From contig OY760687.1 in assembly GCA_963663945.1 (NCBI GenBank), positions 3,782,001 to 3,846,000 of the forward strand: a DNA stretch of 64,000 bases, in the 5' to 3' direction. The notes under the pieces were generated by a model. It searched no databases. It was not told the origin of the DNA and saw only the letters and a program-made list of their open reading frames with translations. The position numbers were made by a program, and so were the translations under genes. This DNA comes from Bin87 sp963663945 (GTDB taxonomy: Bacteria > Chloroflexota > Dehalococcoidia > Lucifugimonadales > UBA3495). This document shows positions 1 to 8,862 of this stretch, piece by piece (the first letter of the stretch is position 1; each line of letters begins with the position of its first letter).

Positions 1-531
1 TCACTCGGTGGCTACCAACTGGCCAGGAGCGGCCCTCTGGACAACCAGGAGATGGCCGAGAACGGCTTCAAGGGCAGCACCGCCGACCGTTTTCGCGAAG
101 CCGGGCGTATCGGCGGATTCATGCGTGAGTTCGTTCCCACGGCTGATGTGTCCCCGGCCAGCGGCGTCAATTTTGTCGGCGCGACGGTGGTCCACCTGTT
201 CGAGAACCCGGACCAGGTGTCGGGATGGATGTCCGATATCTTCGTCAAGGACTTTGAGGAAAACATCGGGGAGAGCGTCGGCTCCGGCCAGCAGATAGTG
301 TCGGTGCAGAAGGTCGATACGAGCGGGTTCTACGACGAGTCCGTGGGGCTGTACGTGCTGCAGGGCGGGGCGGCGGGTCTGCTATCGTCCACCGTGATCG
401 ACTTCCGCGTCGGCCGCCTGCTGGGCGTGGCGTTCGTGGGATCCATAGGCGAGCATGACCGTACGCCGCTGGCCACCGAGATGGCGCTGGCGTTGGAGAA
501 ACGCATGGTACAGGTCGCCCTCGGGGTCTGA
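1..531 (+). CDS. Hypothetical protein, 5'-truncated by window start
   Basis: The frame is open from base 1 to the TGA at 529-531, so the gene begins before the window; the in-frame ATG at 52 is probably internal because coding-like sequence precedes it. The visible 176 residues are soluble, without membrane segments, and contain alternating strands and helices around a GATVVHLFENPDQ stretch and a C-terminal helix. I do not recognise the family. A strong hairpin lies 38 bases after the stop. The next gene is convergent. Function unknown. Confidence 0.6.
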   Translation, partial: SLGGYQLARSGPLDNQEMAENGFKGSTADRFREAGRIGGFMREFVPTADVSPASGVNFVGATVVHLFENPDQVSGWMSDIFVKDFEENIGESVGSGQQIVSVQKVDTSGFYDESVGLYVLQGGAAGLLSSTVIDFRVGRLLGVAFVGSIGEHDRTPLATEMALALEKRMVQVALGV

Positions 532-546
532 TAACCGCAGTGGCGC

Positions 547-2067
547 TCAGCTTCCCGCAGCAGCGACGGCCCCGGAGCTTCCGGGGCTGTTTACTTGGTC
601 AAACAGTTCCACGACATCGCCCGACGGCTGGGGCGTGATCCAGGTAACGGTAACCGCTGCCAGCATCGCGATGATAAATCCCGGCGTCGCCGGCTGGATG
701 TCCCACACTCCTGACGGCCCGCCGTCCAGCAGCGCCCACGCCGACGCCGCCAGCGTCCCGGCCACTATCGACGCCATTGCGCCCCAGGAGTTGAACCGGC
801 GCCAGTACAGCGCCAGCAGGGTCGCCGGCCCGAAGGCCGCGCCCATGCCACCCCAGGCATAGCTGACCAGATGAGCAATGGACCCGGGATAGTACACGGA
901 AATTGCCGCGGCTCCGACGCCGATGATCACCAGGAGCAGTCGTCCGAGCCAGACGCGGGCGTTGCCGGTGACCCGGTAGGCGAAAGTTCGGATGAATGGC
1001 AGATCGTCGGTGGCTACCGCGGAGGCCAGCAGGAGTTGCGAGTCCGCCGTGCTCATCACCGCCGCGATTACCGCGGTCAGCAGCAGGCCGGTGACCACCG
1101 GGTGGAAGAAGACCTCGGCCATCACGAGGTAGACCCGCTCCGGGTCTGACGCCAGGTCCAGCATCCCGATTTCGGCCAGAGCCGGCCGCGCGATGAGCCC
1201 CAGCATCACGGCCAGCACGAACACCGAGATCAGCCAGGCGACGGAGATGCGCCGGCTGCGCTTGACCTGGTCCTCCCGCTGCAGAGCCATGAAACGCTGC
1301 AGTATGCGTTGGGCGCCCAGGCCACCGACGGCCCAGCCGGCCATGGATGCGGCGGCGGCCAGCGTGATCCGCGACCCGTCTCCATTGTTGAAGGGGTTCA
1401 GCCAGTCCGTCGAATAGTTGCGGATTTCCAGGAAGGGGTTCTCGGTCCAGCCAGCCAGGGCGATCACCATGATCAGCAGGCTGACCACCATGAGCAGCGC
1501 CTGGGTGACGTCGGTGCGAGACACGGCCATGAACCCGCCGATCAGGGTGTAGGAAGCGATGGCGATCAGAGTCACGGTTACACCGGTGACGTACTCCAGG
1601 CCGAACACCGTTTCCAGCAACTTGGCGCCGCCGACGAGGCCCGAGCTGACGTAGAAGATGACGAACAGCACCGTAGTCAGCCCCGCGATGGTGCGCAGCG
1701 TGCCGGTGCGCTCGCCGAACCTGATCTCGTAGAACTCGGGGATGGTCAGCACGTTTCCGGCCGCGATGGTGTAGCGGCGCAGCCGGCTGGCGATGAACGT
1801 CCAGCTCAACCAGACGCCGATCACGATGGCGACCGGAACCCAGATCTCCACTGCGCCGAGGCTGAAAGCCAGGGCGGGCAGCGCCAGCATGGTCCATGCG
1901 CTGGTGGTGGATGAGCCGGCGCTCAGGGCCGCGGTGAGGCTGCTGAGCCGCCGGCCGCCAAGCACGTATTCGGACATGTCGCGCATGCGGCGCGCGCCGG
2001 CCACCGCGATGGCGATGAGCATCGCGAAGTACACGGCGAATACCACGATCAACCAGAAAAAGGGCAT
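547..2067 (-). CDS. Sodium:solute symporter, PutP-like
   Basis: A 506-residue polytopic membrane protein with about 13 hydrophobic segments, matching the sodium:solute symporter family. The motif LSAGSSTTSAWTM near residue 50 resembles the Na+-site region of PutP, and the first segment carries the conserved Tyr of this transporter fold. The likely role is Na+-coupled uptake of proline or a similar small organic solute; substrate cannot be read from sequence. I chose the ATG at 2067 because AGGGGGGA sits just before it; an in-frame ATG at 2082 lies upstream of that ribosome site. The gene is alone on this strand and convergent with the preceding gene. Confidence 0.85.
   Translation of the reverse strand: MPFFWLIVVFAVYFAMLIAIAVAGARRMRDMSEYVLGGRRLSSLTAALSAGSSTTSAWTMLALPALAFSLGAVEIWVPVAIVIGVWLSWTFIASRLRRYTIAAGNVLTIPEFYEIRFGERTGTLRTIAGLTTVLFVIFYVSSGLVGGAKLLETVFGLEYVTGVTVTLIAIASYTLIGGFMAVSRTDVTQALLMVVSLLIMVIALAGWTENPFLEIRNYSTDWLNPFNNGDGSRITLAAAASMAGWAVGGLGAQRILQRFMALQREDQVKRSRRISVAWLISVFVLAVMLGLIARPALAEIGMLDLASDPERVYLVMAEVFFHPVVTGLLLTAVIAAVMSTADSQLLLASAVATDDLPFIRTFAYRVTGNARVWLGRLLLVIIGVGAAAISVYYPGSIAHLVSYAWGGMGAAFGPATLLALYWRRFNSWGAMASIVAGTLAASAWALLDGGPSGVWDIQPATPGFIIAMLAAVTVTWITPQPSGDVVELFDQVNSPGSSGAVAAAGS
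569..587. terminator. Hairpin between convergent genes
   Basis: An 8-bp perfect stem (GCCCCGGA / TCCGGGGC) with a 3-base GCT loop lies 38 bases after the stop of the first gene and inside the last codons of the convergent symporter gene. The following bases TGTTT are only weakly T-rich, so termination of the rightward transcript is plausible but not certain. Confidence 0.4.
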
Positions 2068-2227
2068 TATTCCCCCCTGCATATGTATGGGTTTCCGTTT
2101 TTATCGCCTATGGACAGTGGCCTGGCGACGGAGTGGCGGTGGGGGCCCACCGCAAGATCGGGATCGTTATTATCGGAGTGTCAGGCCGAGCCCGTTGGTA
2201 GTGAGGATCAGCAAATCAAAAACATAG

Positions 2228-3061
2228 CTATGGCGCGGTACCTGTACCGTCAGGTACCTCAACGCCGACGTTCAATAATGACGGGTCGATCAGGATTATT
2301 GCCAGCATTCCCCAACCGAGTATCAGGCCCACGGCGACCACCGCTATTTCGGCGAAGCTCAGGGGCATCCAGCCGAGCCTGATGCCCAGGCGGTGCTGCC
2401 AGAACCGGTTGATGTTGGTCTGCGCGTGCCAGAGTATCCAGGACAGCAACGTGACCTGTCCGACGTTGATGGCGATATATGCCGCCTGCTGGGACGTGGT
2501 CAGAGGACCCTCGGCCGGCAAGATGAAGGACACCATCCCCAGGAGGACGACCCCGAAGTAAATCAGCACTATGCGGGCCGGGCCGAGAGTCGTGGGGACG
2601 CCGCGTTGCTCCATCAGTTCCTGGTACACCCGCATATGGGCGTGGAGCCGGAAGAACTGGTATACCGGTACCAGGAGCGACAATGCGTGCATCACCGGGA
2701 AGGCGATTGCGCCGGTGTGTTCCCGGTATTGTCGCCACGTGGCAAACATCCAGTAAAAGATGTAGAGGCCGGAACTGAGAACCGTCAGCGCGATGATGCG
2801 GCCCGGAGGAATGTAGTAAGGGAACGCGTCGTCTCGCGGCGCTGCGTAGGCGGGTTCCGGAGCGATTGGGGCGCTGCCGGTAGCGGGGGTGTCACGTTCC
2901 GGGGCATACGGAACTCCGGCCAGCCGGTCAATCTCGGCGGTCGCGGCCGGCGCAGCTGGGGCAGAGTGGAGCTCGGCCCCGCAAACACCACAGAAGCGAT
3001 GTTCAGGAGCGTGGCTCGCACCGCACCGTGGGCATATCGAAGTGTCGCCGGAAGTGGTCAT
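2228..3061 (-). CDS. Zinc-ribbon membrane protein (DUF4234-like)
   Basis: The 277-residue protein starts with a zinc ribbon: Cys10, Cys13, Cys24 and Cys27 as two CxxC pairs. A Pro/Ala-rich linker to about residue 75 follows, then five or six hydrophobic segments starting at PPGRIIALTVLSSGLYIFYW, typical of DUF4234-type membrane domains. The C-terminus is short and exposed. No catalytic motif is seen. It is monocistronic, with the FAH gene downstream-to-upstream in the same direction but separated by about 75 bases. Function unknown; a membrane scaffold or sensor with a metal-binding head is possible. Confidence 0.65.
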   Translation of the reverse strand: MTTSGDTSICPRCGASHAPEHRFCGVCGAELHSAPAAPAATAEIDRLAGVPYAPERDTPATGSAPIAPEPAYAAPRDDAFPYYIPPGRIIALTVLSSGLYIFYWMFATWRQYREHTGAIAFPVMHALSLLVPVYQFFRLHAHMRVYQELMEQRGVPTTLGPARIVLIYFGVVLLGMVSFILPAEGPLTTSQQAAYIAINVGQVTLLSWILWHAQTNINRFWQHRLGIRLGWMPLSFAEIAVVAVGLILGWGMLAIILIDPSLLNVGVEVPDGTGTAP

Positions 3062-3136
3062 GATCTACCGGCGACTGAGCGGCAAATGCGAGGGCGAAGA
3101 GATGTCCGCCCCCATTGCGAGCGTTGAACGAATCAA

Positions 3137-3922
3137 TCAGGCCTTGCCCCACACCACCGGATTGCTCAGCGTGCCGATCCCATTGACGGTGATGTCGCAG
3201 ACGTCGCCGTCTTTCATATTCTCTGTGGCGCCGTCGGTGCCCATCCAGAGAACGTCACCGGGAATCAGCGTGAGGTACTTGCTCATGTCGCTGATGTACT
3301 CGCGGACGCCGAAGATCGCGGTGTTGAGGTCGTACTCACCGACAACGCGCTCGTTGACCTGGATGGTGACGTGGAGTTCGTCGGGGTCGAGGCCGGTGGC
3401 GATCCAGGGCCCCATGGGCTTGAAGGTGTCGGTGTTCTTGGCGCGCCACATGGTGCGGTCGTTGCGCTGCCAGTAGCGTTCGCTGACGTCGTTGCCGATG
3501 CTGTATCCGAGGACGTAGTCCAGGGCCTCGTCCTGGCTGACGTTGCGGCACTCCTTGCCGATGACCACCACGACCTCGCCCTCGTACTGCAACTCCTCGG
3601 TGGCGTCGGCCGGCACCATGATGGGGTCACCCTGGCCGGTAAGGGCGTTGACGGCGCGGTAGCCCACGTCGGCCTTCTTGGGCAGGTTGGGCTCCTCGCC
3701 GCGCATTTGGGCGGCCCAGGTTACGTGCTCGGGGAAGTTGATGCCGGCCGCGTAGAAAGTGGGCGGGACCACCGGCGCCAGCAATTTGACCGAACTCAAA
3801 GCGTACTTGCTGCCCGACTCTTTCAGGCCGTCGAACAGGCCTCCCTGGACTTCAACTACGGTGTCGCCGTCAACGATGCCGTGGGCTACCCGATCTCCCG
3901 TGCGAAACCTGCAAATCAGCAT
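3137..3922 (-). CDS. Fumarylacetoacetate hydrolase family protein
   Basis: This 261-residue protein belongs to the FAH superfamily, which cleaves or decarboxylates beta-diketo acids such as acylpyruvates and 2-oxo-hept-3-ene-dioate. The metal ligands are visible: Glu104 and Glu106 in YEGEVVVVIGK and Asp135 in GNDVSER. The N-terminal small domain and C-terminal GDVLWMGTDG segment complete the usual two-part fold. The start at 3922 is preceded by AGGAGG with 8-base spacing; a longer frame to 3991 lacks such a site. A candidate promoter lies at 3976-4004. Role inferred: late step of aromatic or organic-acid breakdown. Confidence 0.88.
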   Translation of the reverse strand: MLICRFRTGDRVAHGIVDGDTVVEVQGGLFDGLKESGSKYALSSVKLLAPVVPPTFYAAGINFPEHVTWAAQMRGEEPNLPKKADVGYRAVNALTGQGDPIMVPADATEELQYEGEVVVVIGKECRNVSQDEALDYVLGYSIGNDVSERYWQRNDRTMWRAKNTDTFKPMGPWIATGLDPDELHVTIQVNERVVGEYDLNTAIFGVREYISDMSKYLTLIPGDVLWMGTDGATENMKDGDVCDITVNGIGTLSNPVVWGKA

Positions 3923-3975
3923 GGCCGTCGCCTCCTGTTGTGCGGTGAGTGATGGTGTCCGTATTGTCGACGTCA

Positions 3976-4004
3976 ATTCTGGCATCAACACCCCACCGGG
4001 TCAA
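3976..4004 (-). promoter_or_regulatory. Candidate sigma70-type promoter for the FAH gene
   Basis: Reading leftward, TTGACC (5/6) and CAGAAT (4/6) are separated by exactly 17 bases. The predicted start of transcription would leave a leader of about 45 bases before the FAH start codon. Support is from sequence match only. Confidence 0.35.
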
Positions 4005-4141
4005 GCAAACGGGATCGCCCCGTGGGTCGCCGTCGCAGAAATGCCGGGGGGCGTGTGGTAACATATCCGGCGTCGCACGGGCAGTCTGATGCCAACGTGC
4101 GCAACGATAAGCGAACCACGGCAGGCAGGTGCGAATACAGT

Positions 4142-4909
4142 ATGCAGCAGCCCGAAACCACACTGATCTATTGGGCGCCCAGCCGGGTGAGATTCAACCT
4201 GACCCTGATCCTTGCCGCCGCCGTCATCCTCTTTGGCCTGTACCAACTGTTCACCGACGCCCGCCGCGGAGATGATCCTCCTGCTGAGCCCGCCGCCCAG
4301 ACCCAGGACGCTGGAGGCGAGAGTGAAACACCCGCGCCCGCCCGCAGTGGTGGAAGCGGCGCCTGGCTGCTGATCGTCGTAGGGTTGGGCGTGGGGGCCT
4401 ACTCGTGGCTCACTTCGCCGCGGCAGTACCGGGTCTATTCGGACGCGCTGATCATCATGTTCGGCACGCCCAGACGCCGCACCATCCACTTCAGCGACAT
4501 CCGCGAAGTTGCCAGCGACCGCGGATTCATGGGCGACCCCCTGCGCGTGTACACCAACAACCGCAAGCGCGTTCCGATCCAGGTCCGCGAGCCTGAGGAG
4601 ATGCACCGGTACCTGGACTCGGCGCTGGCCGACTTCCGCCGGGCCTACCCCCAGTACGCGCCGCCGGAAGAGCCCGAATCGGGTGAGGACACGCCCGACG
4701 TGGTGGAATCCACCACCGCTGACATGACCGATGCCACCGCCGCTGCAGGTCCCGAACCGGCGACCAACGGAACCGCCGAGGCCCAACCGGCGCCACCGGC
4801 TGAGCCGGATGATGCACCGGAACGCAGCCCGCGGTCCCGACGCCGCAGCCTCCGCGACGACGCTCCATCAGACGAGGACGGCGGCGAGAACCGGCCCCGC
4901 ATTAGCTAA
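4142..4909 (+). CDS. Two-segment membrane protein with PH-like domain
   Basis: The 255-residue protein starts at the ATG at 4142, just before a short polar N-terminus; upstream in-frame codons look non-coding. Two hydrophobic segments (about residues 18-37 and 75-92) flank an acidic, Ala/Pro-rich loop. After the second segment comes a beta-rich block, PRQYRVYSDALIIMFG then RTIHFSDIREV, typical of bacterial PH-like (YdbT/bPH) domains. The last 80 residues are Pro/Glu-rich and disordered, ending in basic and acidic patches. Function unknown; a membrane-associated scaffold is the simplest reading. Confidence 0.6.
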   Translation: MQQPETTLIYWAPSRVRFNLTLILAAAVILFGLYQLFTDARRGDDPPAEPAAQTQDAGGESETPAPARSGGSGAWLLIVVGLGVGAYSWLTSPRQYRVYSDALIIMFGTPRRRTIHFSDIREVASDRGFMGDPLRVYTNNRKRVPIQVREPEEMHRYLDSALADFRRAYPQYAPPEEPESGEDTPDVVESTTADMTDATAAAGPEPATNGTAEAQPAPPAEPDDAPERSPRSRRRSLRDDAPSDEDGGENRPRIS

Positions 4910-5099
4910 CGCAACGCTACGGTTCTTCGCCGGCTATCCGGAGCAGTTGCTGCCGGATGGTTCCCGGCTTGGCGGCACATCGTTGTTGCGATGGGTCTGC
5001 CCAACGGTCTGGCGGTGGCGAGCGCGATGATTTTCCGCCTCTGATCTGTGCTACCGTTAATGTTGGCTGGACCAATCCTGGTTGAAGTGGAGCATGGCA

Positions 5100-5669
5100 A
5101 TGACCACCACCAAAAAGCTGCTCACCGCCGACGATCTCATGGCCATGCCCGACGACGGCAAGCACTACGAACTGATCCGGGGAGTGCTGGTTGAAATGCC
5201 GCCCACAAGCCACGAGCACGGCATAATCGCCGCGCGCTTCGGTCGACGGATGGGCAACTTTGCAGAGGAACATGACCTCGGCCACGACGTGGCCGCCGAT
5301 ACCGGCGTTAACGTTGAGCGCAACCCAGACACCGTCCGCGCGCCCGATTACGGCTTCATCTCCTATGATCGCATGGCGGAACCGCCACCGTCGCGCGGCT
5401 ATGCCGATGTTATCCCCGACCTGGTCTTGGAGGTGGTATCGCCCAACGACAGGCAGCCGGACATCGACGCCAAGACGCAAATGTGGCTGGACTCCGGCGT
5501 CCGGTTGGTACTGGTGGCGTATCCTGAAACCCGGGAAGTGTACGCCCACCACGACGACGGTTCGGTAGTGCGCTATGGCATGGGCGATACGGTGGCGGGA
5601 GACCCAGTACTGCCTGGCTTCGCCTGCCCGGTGGCCGATATTTTCGCCTTCGGGCCACGCCAGGGTTAG
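5100..5669 (+). CDS. Uma2 family endonuclease-like protein
   Basis: A 189-residue protein of the Uma2 family (PD-(D/E)xK nuclease fold). The N-terminus MTTTKKLLTADDL and the segment DDGKHYELIRGVLVEMPP are characteristic; the nuclease core shows Asp in RAPDYGFIS, Glu in VLEVVSPND and Lys in DIDAKTQMW. The start at 5100 is chosen because GGAG lies 7 bases upstream; the ATG at 5094 is only one base from it. Uma2 genes are numerous in cyanobacteria and Chloroflexota and their biological role is not established. Two more, unrelated in detail, occur in this window at 48070 and 63189. Confidence 0.88.
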   Translation: MTTTKKLLTADDLMAMPDDGKHYELIRGVLVEMPPTSHEHGIIAARFGRRMGNFAEEHDLGHDVAADTGVNVERNPDTVRAPDYGFISYDRMAEPPPSRGYADVIPDLVLEVVSPNDRQPDIDAKTQMWLDSGVRLVLVAYPETREVYAHHDDGSVVRYGMGDTVAGDPVLPGFACPVADIFAFGPRQG

Positions 5670-5700
5670 GGCTGCTGCGAAGGAATTGGCCGGTAAGAGA

Positions 5701-6402
5701 TCAAACCGCGAAATTTGCCGCTGTTCCCAAATCCCCGCAAAACTTCCAAGCCACTCTCTCCGCAACCGCGTCGATATCCACCGTCCGGCCCAGCTCGGCA
5801 GCCATGCTGGTTACCGCGCGGTCGGTGATGCCGCAGGGGATGATGCCGTCGAACATGGTGAGGTCGGGGTCGACGTTGATGGCGAAGCCGTGGTAGGTGA
5901 TGCCGCCGGCGATCTTCACGCCGATGGCGGCGATCTTGCGCTGGCCGTCCGACGTCCAGACGCCCGTGCGGCCGTCTACGGTGGTGGCGGTCAGGCCGAA
6001 CTCGGCCAGCACGCTGATGATGACCTGCTCCAGGGTGCGGACGTACCAGTGGGGGCCGCCGCGTCCGCGCAGCCGGATGATGGGGTAGGCGATCAACTGA
6101 CCCGGACCGTGGTAGGTGATCAGGCCGCCCCGGTCAGTTTCGACGAGAGCGATGCCGCGAGCGGCCAGCGTGGGCTCGTCCAGCAGCAGGTCGCTGTCGG
6201 GCGCCAGGCGGCCCCGGGTGTACGTGTGGGGATGCTCCAGGAGCAGCAGGGTTTCGGGCTCGGAACCGTCGCGGACGGCGTTGGCGATCCTCACCTGCCA
6301 GTCCCACGCCTCGCGGTAGTCCACCACGCCGGCCCGTATGATGCGGCAGGTTCCCTCACCCGCCGCGATTTCCGCGCCGTCAGTAGATGGGCGTGTCGCC
6401 AT
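5701..6402 (-). CDS. lipB: Octanoyltransferase LipB
   Basis: LipB moves octanoyl groups from acyl carrier protein to lipoyl domains, the first step of lipoate synthesis. The 233-residue protein has the family signatures: RGGLITYHGPGQLIAYPI near residue 91, the acid/base Lys156 in RKIAAIG, and the catalytic Cys190 in PCGITD. It overlaps the end of the E2 gene by 23 bases and so is translated with the complex it modifies. Having lipB as the last gene of a 2-oxoacid dehydrogenase operon fits local supply of lipoate to the E2 lipoyl domain. No lipA is present in the window. Confidence 0.95.
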   Translation of the reverse strand: MATRPSTDGAEIAAGEGTCRIIRAGVVDYREAWDWQVRIANAVRDGSEPETLLLLEHPHTYTRGRLAPDSDLLLDEPTLAARGIALVETDRGGLITYHGPGQLIAYPIIRLRGRGGPHWYVRTLEQVIISVLAEFGLTATTVDGRTGVWTSDGQRKIAAIGVKIAGGITYHGFAINVDPDLTMFDGIIPCGITDRAVTSMAAELGRTVDIDAVAERVAWKFCGDLGTAANFAV

Positions 6403-7816
6403 CCATCGCCTCGAGGCGAGCCTTCACCGACTGCATGAACGCGCCCGATTCGGCGCCGTCGTTGATCCGGTGGTCGAAGGACAGGCACAGGTTCATCATC
6501 CAGCGGATGGCGATGGCGTCGTTGATGACGACGGGACGCTGCTGCACGGCCTCGGTGGTCAGGATGCCAGCCTGGGGGTGGTTGATGATCGGCCCACCGA
6601 GGACGCTGCCCAGAGCGCCGGTGTTGTTCACCGTGAAGGTGCCGCCTTGGACGTCCTCCAGCCGCAGGGTTCCGCCGCGGGCCCGCTCCGACAGGTCGGC
6701 GACGGCGTGGGCGAGGCCGGAGATGCTCAGCCGGTCGGCGTCGTGGATCACCGGAACCACCAGCCCCGTAGGCGCGGCAACAGCGATGCCCAGATTGATG
6801 CGGCGCTTGAGGATGATGCAGTCGTCGCCCCAGGATGCGTTCATGCTGGGGTTGTCCTTCAGCGCGGAGGCGACGGCCTTCAGCGCGAAGGGTAGGTAGG
6901 TCAGGTTGACGCCCTCGCGGGCGCGGAACTGGTCGCGCTCCCGGGTGCGCAAACCTACCAGGTTGGTGATGTCCACCTCCACCATGCTCCAGGCGTGGGG
7001 GATTTGCGTCACCGAGCGCACCATGGCGTCGGCGATCATGCGCCGCACGGGAGTCAGCGGGACGCGCTCCTCGTCGGCAGCCGGAGCCGACGGTGCGGCT
7101 GCTACAGCAGGAGCGGGAGCGGGGATGCTCGGCGCAGTCGCGGGAACCGCAGTCCCGACGGTCGCCGGCTGCTGCTTGAGGTAGCGCAGCACGTCGTTCC
7201 GGGTGACGCGTCCGCCCATGCCGGTGCCGGCGATGCGATCGACGTCCAGGTTGTGCTCGGCGGCCAGCCGGCGCACCGCCGGAGATAGCCGGTTCGGCGC
7301 TCGACCGACGCTGGTCTCCCGGTCCTGGTCGACCGCCCGGATCACGGTCGGCGGCGGCGCTACGGCCGGCGCAGGTTCGGTCGGAGCCTCGGCGCCTTCC
7401 TGGCTCTGCGCTTCCACCGCTGATCCGCCAGTGGGGCCAACCGGACGGGCGTCGGTGATGAGATACGAGGTTGGGGTAGAGGATGCGGGCGCTGCGGCCG
7501 GCGCAGGGGTCGGGACCGGCGTCGGTGCGGTAGCTGTGGGCACTGAGGCGACTGGCGGTTGGCTGGTCGCCGGGTCGCTGCCGTCATCCACTTCGGCGAT
7601 GGGCGCCCCCATGGGGACCGTCTCGCCCTCCTGGGCGATGATGCGCAGCAACTCTCCCGACACCGGCGACGGGACTTCCATTGTGACCTTGTCGGTTATG
7701 ACCTCCACCAGCGGGTCGTACCGTTCCACACGGTCGCCCGGCTGCTTGAGCCACTTGCCGATGGTGCCTTCGACGACGCTCTCGCCGACGTGGGGAAGTT
7801 CGATGAGTTGGGCCAC
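6380..7816 (-). CDS. 2-oxoacid dehydrogenase E2 (dihydrolipoyl acyltransferase)
   Basis: The 478-residue E2 subunit has three regions: an N-terminal lipoyl domain with the lipoylated Lys43 in TDKVTMEV; a peripheral-subunit-binding domain near residues 175-215 (RLSPAVRRLAAEHNLD); and the C-terminal acyltransferase with His449 and Asp453 in DHRINDG. Two long Ala/Pro/Thr-rich linkers join them. The usual DHRVVDG is changed to DHRINDG, still keeping His and Asp. The gene lies between E1beta and lipB in one leftward operon. Substrate could be pyruvate or branched-chain 2-oxoacids; the sequence alone does not decide. Confidence 0.93.
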   Translation of the reverse strand: MAQLIELPHVGESVVEGTIGKWLKQPGDRVERYDPLVEVITDKVTMEVPSPVSGELLRIIAQEGETVPMGAPIAEVDDGSDPATSQPPVASVPTATAPTPVPTPAPAAAPASSTPTSYLITDARPVGPTGGSAVEAQSQEGAEAPTEPAPAVAPPPTVIRAVDQDRETSVGRAPNRLSPAVRRLAAEHNLDVDRIAGTGMGGRVTRNDVLRYLKQQPATVGTAVPATAPSIPAPAPAVAAAPSAPAADEERVPLTPVRRMIADAMVRSVTQIPHAWSMVEVDITNLVGLRTRERDQFRAREGVNLTYLPFALKAVASALKDNPSMNASWGDDCIILKRRINLGIAVAAPTGLVVPVIHDADRLSISGLAHAVADLSERARGGTLRLEDVQGGTFTVNNTGALGSVLGGPIINHPQAGILTTEAVQQRPVVINDAIAIRWMMNLCLSFDHRINDGAESGAFMQSVKARLEAMDGDTPIY

Positions 7817-7865
7817 GGGACAGTCCTTGGTTGTTGGCTACGGTGCGGTCAACCCGCCGGTCTGG

Positions 7866-8849
7866 CTAATACTCTGCCAACCGGCGCAGTTCGGCGGCGA
7901 TGGCGTCCGGGCTGGGCATGTAGGCGTCTTCCAGCGTCTGGGCAAAGGGCATGGTTGGGACGTCAGGGCCGCACAGACGAGCGATGGGGGCATCCAGGTA
8001 CTCAAAAGCCTCGTCCGCCGCCAGGGCGGCGATCTCGGCGCCGATACCGCCGCTGATGTTGTCCTCGTGGACCACCAGCAGCCTGCCGGTCTTCTTGACC
8101 GAGTCCAGGATGGTCTCAGTGTCCAGGGGCTTGAGCGTCCGCAGGTCGACAACCTCCGTGCTGATGCCGTCGGCGGCCACGGCCTCCGCCGCGGCCAGGC
8201 AGTAGTGCATCGCCAGGCCGTAGCTGACCACGGTGACGTCGGAGCCCGCCCGCTTGATGTCCGCCGGTCCGATGGGCAGGGTGTATTCCTCATCAGGAAC
8301 CTCGCCGCGCACCAGGCGGTAGGTCTTCTTGTGCTCCAGGAAGATGACCGGGTTGTCGTCGCGGATGGCAGACTTGAGCAGACCCTTGGCCTCGTAGGGA
8401 GTGGATGGGGTGACCACCAGCAGGCCGGGGGTATGGAAGAACAGGGCCTCCACGTTCTGCGAGTGGAAGAGCCCGCCGCGGATCCCGCCGCCGTAGGGAA
8501 TGCGGACGGTCATCGGAACCTTCAGCGCGCCGTTGGTGCCATAGTGCGCGCGCGCGGCCTCGCCGATGAGCTGGTTGACGCTGGGCCAGACGAAGTCGGA
8601 GAACTGCACTTCGGGTATCGGCCGCATCCCGCGGAAGGCGGCGCCAAGGGCGATGCCCATGATCGACGCCTCGGCCAGCGGTGAGTCTATAACGCGTTGC
8701 GGGCCGAAATCCTCTATGAACCCCTGGGTCGCCAGGAACACGCCCCCGCGTTGGCCCACATCCTCGCCCATCACGAAAACGCGCTCGTCTCGCTCCATCT
8801 CTTCGTGGAGCGCGGAACGCACCGCTTCAATTACGGTCATTTCTGGCAT
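7866..8849 (-). CDS. 2-oxoacid dehydrogenase E1 beta subunit
   Basis: A 327-residue transketolase-like protein matching the beta subunit of heterotetrameric pyruvate or branched-chain 2-oxoacid dehydrogenase. Visible landmarks are VMGEDVGQRGGVF near residue 30, where the ThDP-binding Glu lies, the LAEASIMGIALGAA segment and the C-terminal LLVVHEDNISGGIG. The start at 8849 gives the normal family length; the open frame extends 80 codons upstream but that part is the shadow of the E1alpha gene. It begins 13 bases after the E1alpha stop, and E2 follows after 49 bases. Confidence 0.93.
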   Translation of the reverse strand: MPEMTVIEAVRSALHEEMERDERVFVMGEDVGQRGGVFLATQGFIEDFGPQRVIDSPLAEASIMGIALGAAFRGMRPIPEVQFSDFVWPSVNQLIGEAARAHYGTNGALKVPMTVRIPYGGGIRGGLFHSQNVEALFFHTPGLLVVTPSTPYEAKGLLKSAIRDDNPVIFLEHKKTYRLVRGEVPDEEYTLPIGPADIKRAGSDVTVVSYGLAMHYCLAAAEAVAADGISTEVVDLRTLKPLDTETILDSVKKTGRLLVVHEDNISGGIGAEIAALAADEAFEYLDAPIARLCGPDVPTMPFAQTLEDAYMPSPDAIAAELRRLAEY

Positions 8850-8862
8850 GGCTTGCTCATCT

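Noticed and set aside
547..2082. Symporter start at 2082
   Set aside because: The ribosome site AGGGGGGA lies between this ATG and the one at 2067, so the latter is preferred.
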